Origin: G963665185 sp049723905
GTDB taxonomy: Bacteria; Desulfobacterota; Desulfovibrionia; Desulfovibrionales; Desulfovibrionaceae
DNA length: 64,000 bases
Assembly (NCBI RefSeq): GCF_049723905.1
Contig: NZ_JBJKFD010000001.1
Coordinates: 3,844,001 to 3,908,000 of the forward strand
Reading direction: 5' to 3'
Position numbers and translations under genes: made by a program. Below, piece after piece: positions 51,890 to 60,368 of this stretch. A model generated the notes under the pieces. It did not search any database. It worked only from the letters and a program-made list of their open reading frames with translations, and was not told the DNA's origin. Every line of letters starts with the position of its first letter. Position 1 is the first letter of the stretch.

Positions 51890-52765
51890 ATGGCAATGGT
51901 AATTAATCACAACATGATGGCGATGACTGCGACTCGGAACTTGAACTCTGCGTACAACGCATTGAGCACGTCCACCAACCGCCTGTCATCTGGTCTTCGC
52001 ATCACCTCGTCTGCTGATGATGCCGCCGGTCTGGCTATTCGTGAATTGATGCGGGCCGACATCACCGCAACCAACCAGGGCGTTCGTAACGCCAACGACG
52101 CTATTTCGCTGATTCAGACTGCTGACGGCGCGCTCGGCGTCGTCGATGAAAAGCTCATCCGCATGAAGGAACTGGCCGAACAGGCTTCGACCGGTACTTA
52201 CAACTCCACGCAGAGAGGCATCATCGACTCCGAATACCAGGCAATGGCTTCGGAAATCACACGTATCGCCAACGCAACGGACTTCAACGGCATCTATCTG
52301 CTCAACGGCAACCTGTCCGGCACGCACAGCGGCTCGGGGCTGGTTTCCACCGGTAAGCTGAAGGTCCACTTCGGTTCCGGCAACGATTCGTCGGAAGACT
52401 ACTACCACATCGAGATCGGCAACTCCACGGCTTCCGCCCTGGGTGTCGGTCTGGCTGCCGGTAACTCCATCTCCACTCAGGAGCTGGCGCAGAAGTCTCT
52501 CGACAAGATCAATGCAGCCATCGTGTCCAAGGACAAGATTCGGGCAAATCTGGGTGCGATGCAGAACCGTCTGGAAAACACCGTCACCAACCTCCAGATC
52601 CAGGCTGAAAACCTGCAGGCCGCAGAATCTCAGATCTCCGATGTGGACGTTGCCACGGAAATGACCCAGTTTGTTCGCAACCAGATCCTCAGCCAGTCCG
52701 CAACTGCCATGCTTTCCCAGGCCAACAGCCTGCCCAGAATGGCTATGCAGCTCATCGGCGGCTAG
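51890..52765 (+). CDS. Flagellin 1
   Basis: 291 aa, with AAGGAGG ahead of the ATG. The N-terminal D0/D1 region (MAMVINHNMMAMTATRNLNS, then TNRLSSGLRITSSADDAAGL) and the C-terminal D1/D0 region (ENLQAAESQISDVDVATEMT, ILSQSATAMLSQANSLPRMA) are canonical. The central D2/D3 part is short, typical of Desulfovibrio flagellins. It is exported by the flagellar type III apparatus with FliS as chaperone. A near-identical paralogue in inverse orientation starts at 63488. Confidence 0.98.
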   Translation: MAMVINHNMMAMTATRNLNSAYNALSTSTNRLSSGLRITSSADDAAGLAIRELMRADITATNQGVRNANDAISLIQTADGALGVVDEKLIRMKELAEQASTGTYNSTQRGIIDSEYQAMASEITRIANATDFNGIYLLNGNLSGTHSGSGLVSTGKLKVHFGSGNDSSEDYYHIEIGNSTASALGVGLAAGNSISTQELAQKSLDKINAAIVSKDKIRANLGAMQNRLENTVTNLQIQAENLQAAESQISDVDVATEMTQFVRNQILSQSATAMLSQANSLPRMAMQLIGG

Positions 52766-52802
52766 TAGGTTCCCTGTTCGCACAAAGTTTATGGACAACC
52801 GC

Positions 52803-52824
52803 GAGGCCCGCTTCGGCGGGCCTC
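52803..52824 (+). terminator. Hairpin after flagellin 1
   Basis: GAGGCCCGC-TTCG-GCGGGCCTC, a perfect stem with a stable UUCG loop, but followed only by AGTTTG. It may protect the abundant flagellin mRNA from decay more than terminate it. Confidence 0.65.
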
Positions 52825-52830
52825 AGTTTG

Positions 52831-52945
52831 CTGAAAACGGCAGTATAACGTCGTTGCTTCAAAGGATTCAAATCCTCGCATATGAAGAATACGCGTTGTT
52901 TGTAATTTCTTTGGGCTTGAATCCTTTTTTGTGTTTCGCTCTCTG
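52831..52945 (+). repeat. Copy of the covarying palindrome family with enlarged loop
   Basis: Constant CGTCGTTGCTTC, arm AGGATTCAA, apex region CGCATATGAAGAATACGCG, then an insertion (TTTGTAATTTCTTTGGGC), arm TTGAATCCT and GTTTCGCTCTC. The arms pair perfectly and differ from all other copies. Confidence 0.75.
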
Positions 52946-53084
52946 ATTTTTTATTTGCCGCTCTCCTTTTTTTATCAGCCGTCTTGCTTCCTGAAAACGT
53001 CCTCATCCTGCCGGATGACGTAATATTTCTATTTTTTCAGTCCCTGCCGTTTCGCCTCATTCCGACAAAATTACCAGTAGGCCG

Positions 53085-53111
53085 TAAATAAATTTCATAT
53101 GTTGCCGATAA
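53085..53111 (+). promoter_or_regulatory. Sigma-28 promoter of fliD-fliS
   Basis: TAAATAAA - 11 bases - GCCGATAA: the -10 matches the consensus exactly and the -35 keeps TAAA. The leader to the fliD ATG is about 150 bases. Confidence 0.85.
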
Positions 53112-53264
53112 GATAGGTATGGAAATCATTCACTTCTCGCGCAAAACGCGCCCTGAGCGGCTTCCGACAGGAGGCCACGCTGGAGTGAACAGGTTGGCAT
53201 GTATTGTGCTTTCCATCCAGGTGCAAGGTTCCGTTAGGAAATTAATGCCTGGGAGACAAACGTA

Positions 53265-54953
53265 ATGAGCAACGATCTGGGTAGCGATCAGATTTCTGGA
53301 GGTATCCACTTTACGGGGCTTGGTTCCGGAACGGACTTCGATTCCATTACCGAGCAGCTCCTCAAGGTTGAGGGCATCCAGAAGAAACGCATGGAAACGT
53401 GGCGTGCTTCTTGGGAAACCAAGATGAAGGCCTTCGACGAGCTCAACACCACCATGGTGGAGTTGAAAAGTACCCTGCAGAAATTGGATACTCCTGAAGA
53501 ATTTGTGGAGAAGGCGGTTTCGTCCACAAGCAGCACTGCGCTTTCGGCCACAGCCGACGCCGATGCCATGGAAGGTTCGCATTCCATCGTCATCGGTTTG
53601 CTGGCGGAAAACGAAGTGCGGATCAGTGCGAATTACTATACTGCGGAAGATGCGATCTTGACCTCCAACGGCGGCCAGTTCGTCTATACCTACGACGGCA
53701 ATACCGTGACCGTGGACGTTGCTTCCAATACGACTCTTGAAGGCCTTGCCAACCTCATTACCCGAGATAGCGACAACCCCGGCATACGGGCGGAAGTCGT
53801 GAAAATGGCCGACGATGTCTACAGGCTCAGAATTCTCGGGATGGACCTTGGCAGCGACCATGAGATTTCCATTGATGGTTCGACGACCCTGACGGGCTTC
53901 ACTTCCGACGCCGTCCCCCGAATGAAGACGGCGCACGACGCTTTGGTGAATGTGGACGGCATCAACTATCTGCGTGATACCAACTACATTACCGACATTA
54001 TTCCAGGGGTTAAGCTGACCCTGAAAAAAGCGGACGTGGGCGAGACGATCAACATTACGATCACTCAGGATAAGGAAACCATCAAGGAGAACATCAAGGC
54101 CTTTGTGGACAAGGTGAATGAGATACGAACGGCCCTTCAGAAGTTGACGGAGGTTGACAAGACGACGGGCAAGGGAAGTTTGCTGACAGGCAACTATGGC
54201 CTGCAGATGATTGAAAGCAAGCTTGAAAACGTTACAGCAGTGTCTGCAATTGGTTTTCTGCCGTGGGATAAATCCACCGGACAGGGAGACTACTACTCTA
54301 CGCTCGCCCAGCTCGGTATACTTACCGATGCCGATTCCGGTTCCGCCACCAAAGGCTTGCTGGTTATTGATGAGGAAAAGCTCAAAGATGCACTGGACAA
54401 CCACCTCGACGCTGTAGCCGATCTTTTTTCCGCCAATTACGAAGGCGTCAGCGATTCGGACAAGTTCATCTTTGGTTCATTGATCAAAGGCACCACCCAG
54501 GCCGGATCCTATGATGTCCGTTTTTCCATCTCGGGTGGAGTTATGCAAAGCGGAGCCACCATTGGCGGTTACCCTGCAACGTACGATTCCAGCACCAAGG
54601 AACTGACTGCTGCGGATGGACCGGCCAAAGGTATGTCCATCCGGATAACAGACTTTTCCGACACGACCGACTATAAGGGAACCATCCGGGTCAAGCTCGG
54701 CAAGGTTGGCGAGATGGTTGAAACTCTTGGTGAGATGACCAACGAGAACGACGGAACCCTTAAGGTACTGGAAGACAACTATCAGGACATCATTGATGGC
54801 ATTGATAAAAAGATAGACCGTGAAGAACGCCGCCTCTCCTCTATGGAGAAAACCCTCAAGATGAAATGGGCGCGGCTGGAAACAACGCTGGGCAAGTACA
54901 ACAGCATACTGACACAGCTGCAAAGCCAGATTTCTCAATTGACCAAAGGATAA
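53265..54953 (+). CDS. fliD: Flagellar filament cap protein FliD
   Basis: 562 aa with GGGAG before the ATG. The N-terminal FliD domain begins ISGGIHFTGLGSGTDFDSIT and continues with coiled coil (RASWETKMKAFDELNTTMVE). The middle holds the flagellin-hook-IN-like segments, and the C-terminal FliD domain ends in a coiled coil (DKKIDREERRLSSMEKTLKM) typical of cap proteins. It sits at the filament tip and lets flagellin monomers fold into the growing filament. It is followed by fliS after 16 bp. Confidence 0.96.
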   Translation: MSNDLGSDQISGGIHFTGLGSGTDFDSITEQLLKVEGIQKKRMETWRASWETKMKAFDELNTTMVELKSTLQKLDTPEEFVEKAVSSTSSTALSATADADAMEGSHSIVIGLLAENEVRISANYYTAEDAILTSNGGQFVYTYDGNTVTVDVASNTTLEGLANLITRDSDNPGIRAEVVKMADDVYRLRILGMDLGSDHEISIDGSTTLTGFTSDAVPRMKTAHDALVNVDGINYLRDTNYITDIIPGVKLTLKKADVGETINITITQDKETIKENIKAFVDKVNEIRTALQKLTEVDKTTGKGSLLTGNYGLQMIESKLENVTAVSAIGFLPWDKSTGQGDYYSTLAQLGILTDADSGSATKGLLVIDEEKLKDALDNHLDAVADLFSANYEGVSDSDKFIFGSLIKGTTQAGSYDVRFSISGGVMQSGATIGGYPATYDSSTKELTAADGPAKGMSIRITDFSDTTDYKGTIRVKLGKVGEMVETLGEMTNENDGTLKVLEDNYQDIIDGIDKKIDREERRLSSMEKTLKMKWARLETTLGKYNSILTQLQSQISQLTKG

Positions 54954-54969
54954 CCCCGGGGGATGATTT

Positions 54970-55734
54970 ATGAATAATGCTGCCCAAAAATATTTGCAGA
55001 CTCAGGTTGCAACAACCACACCGGCGGATATTCTGATTCTGCTGTATGACGGGGCCATCAAGTTTCTCAAAAGGGCTAAAATCAAAATTCAGGAAGGTGA
55101 TGTCAAGGAAAAGGGGATTTTGATTGCCAAGGCCCTGGATATCATCAACGAACTGCAGTGCAGTCTGAACAAGGATAAGGGCGGCGCGCTGGCCGATAAT
55201 CTGAACAACCTGTATTTCTACTGCAGTGCCCAACTTCTTACGGCAAACCTGAAGCTGGATACGGAACTTGTGGACAGGGTCATAAAAATTCTTGGAGAAT
55301 TGCGTTCCGCATTTAACGAAATCAAGGGGACCGCTCCCATGCCCGAAGCAGCACATCCGGCCAGGGGCATGGTCTCTCCCGGCCGTGGTCCTGCGCCCGG
55401 TTCGTTTAAGACCGGCCTGGGGCAAACCGGCTTTGGGAAACCCATGGCAGCTCCGCAGAGCAGCCCGGCCTCTCCGTTGCAGACGGCACAGCCGGTCCAG
55501 CCCCGTCAACCAAGCCAGCCAAGTACGGCAATCAGCCAACCGGCACCCGTTCCACCTTCTGCCCAACAGTCGGCAGCCGGACAGCCCGTACCCGCAGCGC
55601 AAGCCCAGGGAACGGAACAAAGACAGGATAACCCCGCTTCTTCGCAACCGGCAGAGGCATCCCAGCCGGTTCCGCCAGCGTCCGTTCATAACTTCCGGGT
55701 TAAGCGGGGGATGGCGGCGTATATGAAATCTTAG
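54970..55734 (+). CDS. fliS: Flagellin chaperone FliS with long Pro/Ala/Gln-rich tail
   Basis: 254 aa, about twice the usual FliS length. Residues 1-125 are standard FliS (AAQKYLQTQVATTTPADILI, LYDGAIKFLKRAK, LTANLKLDTELVDRVIKILG). From about residue 125 the chain becomes low-complexity, rich in proline, alanine, glutamine and serine with no predicted secondary structure, and ends in the basic patch VHNFRVKRGMAAYMKS. FliS binds the flagellin C-terminus before export; the tail could be a linker to a second binding site. There is no sign of a frameshift. Confidence 0.93.
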   Translation: MNNAAQKYLQTQVATTTPADILILLYDGAIKFLKRAKIKIQEGDVKEKGILIAKALDIINELQCSLNKDKGGALADNLNNLYFYCSAQLLTANLKLDTELVDRVIKILGELRSAFNEIKGTAPMPEAAHPARGMVSPGRGPAPGSFKTGLGQTGFGKPMAAPQSSPASPLQTAQPVQPRQPSQPSTAISQPAPVPPSAQQSAAGQPVPAAQAQGTEQRQDNPASSQPAEASQPVPPASVHNFRVKRGMAAYMKS

Positions 55735-55783
55735 GGGTTAGGCTGCTGAAAAAAGCACGATAGCTTCGTTAGTTCCTGCCAAT

Positions 55784-55906
55784 GGAGGAGCTGAAAATGG
55801 CCGAATAACTTCGTTGCCGCACAGAATTCAAATCCTCGCGTACAGAAGAGTACGCGTCGGCCTTGAATTCTGCTTGCGCCTCGTTCTCTGCCATTTTGAA
55901 CTCCTC
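55784..55906 (+). repeat. Full copy of the covarying palindrome family
   Basis: The outer arms GAGGAGCTGAAAATGG and CCATTTTGAACTCCTC pair; inner arms CAGAATTCAA and TTGAATTCTG pair perfectly; apex GCGTAC/GTACGC. A half copy (GGCTGCTGAAAAAAGCACG, then GATAGCTTCGTTAG) lies directly upstream at 55741-55775. Confidence 0.85.
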
Positions 55907-55969
55907 GCAGAGTGAGTCTGGTACAGAAAAGTCAAAAGAGCACAGCAGTATTATTCGTAAAAAAATTAA

Positions 55970-55997
55970 GGCCGATGCGTAGATCTATGCATCGGCC
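55970..55997 (-). terminator. Terminator of the SidJ-like gene
   Basis: GGCCGATGC and GCATCGGCC arms around a ten-base loop. On the minus strand the stem is followed by TTAATTTTTTT. It sits 70 bp beyond the stop at 56067. Confidence 0.8.
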
Positions 55998-56066
55998 ATT
56001 TATTGCTCTCTTGTACGCACGTTTTTTTGTGATTTTCTCTTGGGTTTCCCCTGTCCCGACGGGTAT

Positions 56067-57719
56067 CTAGTCCTTTGAAGCTGCTCGTAACGTACGTTCG
56101 GACGTCGATTCTTTCCATACTCGGTCCAGTTCGGTCATTACATCGGGGATGTTGACGGCTGCGTAGCGTCCGGCGCAGGCCAGCCCCACGGACGAAGCCG
56201 TGAACTCCACCAGTTCCGGAAGCGAGATGGGGCGGTTGAAGCCGCCCAGGTGGGGGCCTGTCAGGATGGTCACGTCCTCTTCACCCCGCTGCATTGCGTC
56301 GATCTGTTTCCTGGAAAATCCCCGGCTGGTCAGAAAATCGGCAAATTCCAGGTCCGTCATTTCCATCTGGTCGTCCACCCGCAACTCTTCGGCCATGTGC
56401 CGGTCCACGCCCATTTCATCTATCATGCGGCTGCACAGTCCCGGCAGGTCGAAGCCGGAAGGAAAGGGAATGTCGTGTTGGGTGAATCCCTTGTAAAATC
56501 CCTGGTGAATAGCCTTTATCGCCTTTTGCAGCAGGTCGGCATCAAACAGGTGGCGGGCGTCCACCGGGCTTCCATCGTCATTCTGTCCGACGAGCCTGGG
56601 ATTTTTCGCCCGAAAATAGCTTCCCGACACCAGCAGCAGGCTGAGCATGGCCGTTCCCATGGCATGGTACAGGCTGATGCCCTGCCCCCGGTGGGGTTCG
56701 ATGTGTTCAAAGTCGCGCAGCCCCGACGCGCCGAAGTTGGGATGTCGGCATGAAGCCAGCCACTGGTCGAGCCTGCCCAGACGATGCCATTGGTAGGCCC
56801 CGGCGTCCCTGCGCCGTCCCTGCTGCACCCGGTTGTGAAACAGGGGGATGGGGGCGGTGTGGGTCAGCCCCAAAGACATGAGTCTGCCCATATGCCGGGC
56901 GTTCCGCCCCATGATTTCAAGAAATTCGGAAGGCCCCGGCAGCCTGCCTGGGCTCTCGTCGTTGGGATAGGAAAAATAATTCTTGCCTGCCGCATAACAT
57001 AGTACCCAGCCCTCTGGGTGAAGTGCCTTTCCTGTGGTGCCCGGTAATACCCGTACAATATCCAGCGGTACGGGAATCCCCATGGTCCCGGAAAAACTGT
57101 CGGACATGGCATGCAGCCGTTCCATCCAGGCCGCCTCGCGGCGCAGGCAGTCCACGGATTCCCCGGCGCGCAGAAATTTAAAGGCCAGCAGTTCATCCGG
57201 TTTCCAGTTGTGCGCAACCATCAGGGTTCTGCCCAGCCATTCGGAATTGTCGGCGTTGCCCTGGTGGCGGGCGATCAATTCGGACAGGGAACATTGCGCA
57301 AGGGGGGAAAGCGGGTAGGGACGGCAGTCCGTGCATTCCGGCAGGCCCATGTCCAGCTCTCCCAAAACCCGGGCCACGGCCAGCCGCACTCCTACGGTTC
57401 CCCCAAAACAGGAGCGCAGCAGGGTTTTCAGGGCCAGCCGGGAAATTTTTTCCGAAGCGTCGGGGTGCAGAAAAACACACAGCCCCTGGGCTGCTTCGCG
57501 GTAGACATAGCGCGCATTCTTTTGCCGGTCGTGTTCGGCGGTTTCCAGAACGCGGGCAAACGCGGCAACATATTTTTCGGGGTGGTCGCTGTCCGGCCCG
57601 GCTTCGCGCGCCAGTTCGCGGACCCGAAGGTAGGTTACCGTGAAATCAAGCCCGGTAACGGTAAAGCGCCCGTCCGGCGGCTTGAAAACACGGTCGTAAA
57701 GTTCTGCTCTGCCATTCAT
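56067..57719 (-). CDS. Putative SidJ-related pseudokinase
   Basis: 550 aa, no signal or membrane segment. Residues 45-160 look helical with HEAT-like periodicity. A kinase-like core follows: LLAFKFLRAGESVDCLRREA with a candidate VAIK-type lysine K181 and C-helix glutamate E195, LGLTHTAPIPLFHNRVQ as a catalytic-loop counterpart (H295, N296), and GLRDFEHIEPHRG with D336-F337-E338 in place of DFG. This layout and overall resemblance fit the SidJ-related pseudokinases seen in Desulfovibrio genomes; Legionella SidJ uses such a fold for glutamylation. Substrate and activity here are unknown. It stands alone, opposite to the flagellar genes. Confidence 0.6.
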   Translation of the reverse strand: MNGRAELYDRVFKPPDGRFTVTGLDFTVTYLRVRELAREAGPDSDHPEKYVAAFARVLETAEHDRQKNARYVYREAAQGLCVFLHPDASEKISRLALKTLLRSCFGGTVGVRLAVARVLGELDMGLPECTDCRPYPLSPLAQCSLSELIARHQGNADNSEWLGRTLMVAHNWKPDELLAFKFLRAGESVDCLRREAAWMERLHAMSDSFSGTMGIPVPLDIVRVLPGTTGKALHPEGWVLCYAAGKNYFSYPNDESPGRLPGPSEFLEIMGRNARHMGRLMSLGLTHTAPIPLFHNRVQQGRRRDAGAYQWHRLGRLDQWLASCRHPNFGASGLRDFEHIEPHRGQGISLYHAMGTAMLSLLLVSGSYFRAKNPRLVGQNDDGSPVDARHLFDADLLQKAIKAIHQGFYKGFTQHDIPFPSGFDLPGLCSRMIDEMGVDRHMAEELRVDDQMEMTDLEFADFLTSRGFSRKQIDAMQRGEEDVTILTGPHLGGFNRPISLPELVEFTASSVGLACAGRYAAVNIPDVMTELDRVWKESTSERTLRAASKD

Positions 57720-57905
57720 GGACCCCGGCTACACCAAAGATACACCCCATGCCAGAACTAATTCCCGCTACGGCCCATTAAAAAAGGAAAAGTGTGGTTG
57801 AAGTCTTGGAAAAATGCAGCCAATATAAGGCATCTTACTGGAGTTGCTCATCCGGATGGGATTTGGCTGTACCGGGAAAACGTCAAACCGAGAAGAGGCT
57901 AGCAA

Positions 57906-60047
57906 ATGTATCATCTTCCTTCCATCCGAGTGAAAATCGGTGTGTACTCGGGTGTTCTTCTTTTGTTGTCCATGTTGGCAGTCATTGGATACGCAACCTA
58001 TGTAGCCCGCCAGGAGGCTTTGCAAAACGCAGTGCATCAGGCTCGGGATGCCACCGTGGTCGAGTCGCTGCAAATCAGGGTCCGCTTTGAGGCGGGGTTG
58101 GACGCAGCCCGTGCCACGGCTGCGGCATTTGAGGGAATAAGGAATATTCAGTCCCAGCCTTCTCGTGAGGTCGGCACGCAGATTCTCAAAAATGTCGCAT
58201 CCAGTTCCGATGACTTTCTCGGTGCCTGGACCACTTGGGAACCGAACGCATACGACGGCAAAGATGCCGAGTTTGTAGGCACCAAGGGGCACGACGCCAC
58301 CGGGCGCTTTCTTCCGTATTGGAACAAGGTCGGCGGTATGCATCTGGAACCGTGCAACTCGTACGACAGTCCGGGGAATGACGACTGGTACAAGAAACCC
58401 AGGGACAGCGGCCAGGAAATGGTCATGGAGCCCTACAGCTACGATATTGGCGGCAAGATGACCATGGTCGTCAGTCTGGCCGTGCCTGTGAAAGTAAAGG
58501 GGAAAAGTGCCGGGGTTGTGGGCGTGGATCTGGGAGCTGGTTTTCTCCAGAAACTCAGCGATTCCATGACCGTGTTTGACGGCAAGGCCCGTCTGGTCCT
58601 GTTCAGTCCGCAAGGTGTCATTGCCGCCATGACGGGGCGCGCCGATCTGGCGGGCAAGCCGCTTTCCGAAGGCATTGCCGATGCCGACCAGATGCTCAAG
58701 ACCGTAGAAAACAATGAGGAATTTCAGGATTTCTCCGATGGCGCCTTGCGTCTGGTGCTGCCCATGAGTTTTGGCAAGGCCGATCAGGTGTGGGGAATCG
58801 CCATTTTTGTTCCCGAAGGGATAATCTTTGCCCATGCCAGCGAAATGGCCTGGAACCTGTCTCTTATCGGTCTGCTGTGTCTGGCTGTCGCCCTGGTGAT
58901 TCTGATATTTCTGGCAACCGTTCTTTCGCGCCCCATCCGCGAAACCGCAGGAGCCATCCACAATATTGCCGAAGGGAATTTGGATATTCGGCTTGAGCCG
59001 CGCGGGCGGGACGAAGTGGCGGCCATGCAGGAAGCCGTCAATATCATGGCTGGCAGGCTCAAGGACAATATCGAGGAAATCGAGACCCAGAACCGGTTGG
59101 CGCAGGAAAAGACTCTTCAGGCGGAAGAGGCGACAAAAGCCGCCGAAGAGGCACGGCAGATGGCCGAAAAGGCCAGAAGCGAGGGCATGCTCCAGGCCGC
59201 CCATAAGTTGGAGCGCATTGTGGAAGGCGTTTCGGGTGCTTCCGGGGATATTTCCCGGCAGGCCGCGGATGTCCTGTCCGGCTCCGAGCACCAGAAGGAC
59301 CGCATAACCCAGACCGCCACGGCCATGGAAGAAATGAACGCCACGGTGCTGGAAGTGGCCAGAAGCGCAGGAGAGGCCGCGGAACAGGCCCGGCAGGACA
59401 AGGAAAACGCCGAGGAAGGTTCCAGTGTGGTCAACCACACCGTTACGGCCATTGCCGGGGTGCAGAAAAAGGCCGAATCCCTCAAGGAGAATATGAATTC
59501 CCTGGGCGTACAGGCCGAATCCATCGGCAACATCATGACCGTTATCGATGACATTGCCGACCAGACCAACCTGCTGGCGCTCAATGCAGCCATTGAGGCC
59601 GCTCGTGCCGGTGATGCCGGACGTGGATTTGCCGTGGTTGCCGACGAAGTGCGCAAACTCGCGGAAAAGACCATGAATGCCACCAAGGAAGTGGGCGATT
59701 CCATCCGTTCCATTCAGAGCGGCACGCAGTCCAATATCGAGGCCATGGACACGGTGGTTTCCGACATTGAAGAGGTGGCGGAATTCTCCCAGCGGTCGGG
59801 CAAGGTGCTGGAAAACATCGTGGAGGGAGCGGGGATCTCCGCCGGACGCATTCAGAGCATTGCCACGGCGGCCGAAGAGCAGTCGGCCACGTCCGAGGAA
59901 ATCAACCAGTCCTTGGAAGAGATCAACTCGATTGCCGGCGAGACAGCCGCAGCCGTGGCTGAAACCGCCGAGGCTTCCGAGGGCCTGGCGAAACAGGCGG
60001 CGGAGCTGCAAAAGCTGATCGAGGAGCTCAAAAGAGAAGCCGAATAA
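57906..60047 (+). CDS. Methyl-accepting chemotaxis protein 1 (dCache)
   Basis: 713 aa. TM1 at residues 12-33; a dCache-type periplasmic sensor at about 35-305 (TTWEPNAYDGKDAEF, RFLPYWNKVGG, GVVGVDLGAGFL); TM2 at about 310-335; HAMP (RPIRETAGAIHNIAEGNLDI); then the MCP signalling domain with its hairpin tip IADQTNLLALNAAIEAARAG. It ends LIEELKREAE, with no CheR/CheB-binding pentapeptide. The upstream TGAAGTCT-N12-GCCAATAT (57799-57826) is a weak sigma-28-like match. It is followed by a close paralogue. Confidence 0.95.
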   Translation: MYHLPSIRVKIGVYSGVLLLLSMLAVIGYATYVARQEALQNAVHQARDATVVESLQIRVRFEAGLDAARATAAAFEGIRNIQSQPSREVGTQILKNVASSSDDFLGAWTTWEPNAYDGKDAEFVGTKGHDATGRFLPYWNKVGGMHLEPCNSYDSPGNDDWYKKPRDSGQEMVMEPYSYDIGGKMTMVVSLAVPVKVKGKSAGVVGVDLGAGFLQKLSDSMTVFDGKARLVLFSPQGVIAAMTGRADLAGKPLSEGIADADQMLKTVENNEEFQDFSDGALRLVLPMSFGKADQVWGIAIFVPEGIIFAHASEMAWNLSLIGLLCLAVALVILIFLATVLSRPIRETAGAIHNIAEGNLDIRLEPRGRDEVAAMQEAVNIMAGRLKDNIEEIETQNRLAQEKTLQAEEATKAAEEARQMAEKARSEGMLQAAHKLERIVEGVSGASGDISRQAADVLSGSEHQKDRITQTATAMEEMNATVLEVARSAGEAAEQARQDKENAEEGSSVVNHTVTAIAGVQKKAESLKENMNSLGVQAESIGNIMTVIDDIADQTNLLALNAAIEAARAGDAGRGFAVVADEVRKLAEKTMNATKEVGDSIRSIQSGTQSNIEAMDTVVSDIEEVAEFSQRSGKVLENIVEGAGISAGRIQSIATAAEEQSATSEEINQSLEEINSIAGETAAAVAETAEASEGLAKQAAELQKLIEELKREAE

Positions 60048-60084
60048 AAGAATTGCAAAAATATAAGCGGGTTGAGACCGCACA

Positions 60085-60118
60085 AAAAAGGAAAGCATGC
60101 ATGTGCTTTCCTTTTTTT
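60085..60118 (+). terminator. Terminator between the two chemoreceptor genes
   Basis: AGGAAAGCA and TGCTTTCCT arms with A-run before and T-run after. The 250 bp from here to the second receptor hold no recognisable gene. Confidence 0.85.
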
Positions 60119-60368
60119 ATTGCTGGGAAGGGGGCAAAGGCTGCGGATGCAAAATTTTGATTGTTTGTCTTGGAAAGAGAGAAAAGAGAAAGGTGGTTCG
60201 CATATGCGAACCTTTGATGTGCTCGCTTCTGTTGGTTGACCATATAAACGAGTGTGGCTAGCTGGTTTTGATCTTTCAAGAAGGTGTATTTTTACGAACT
60301 TGTAATTGTTTTTTCCTATCTGTTTATCGAACATTATATGCAGACCGGAACGAAAGGGGATTTGGCGC

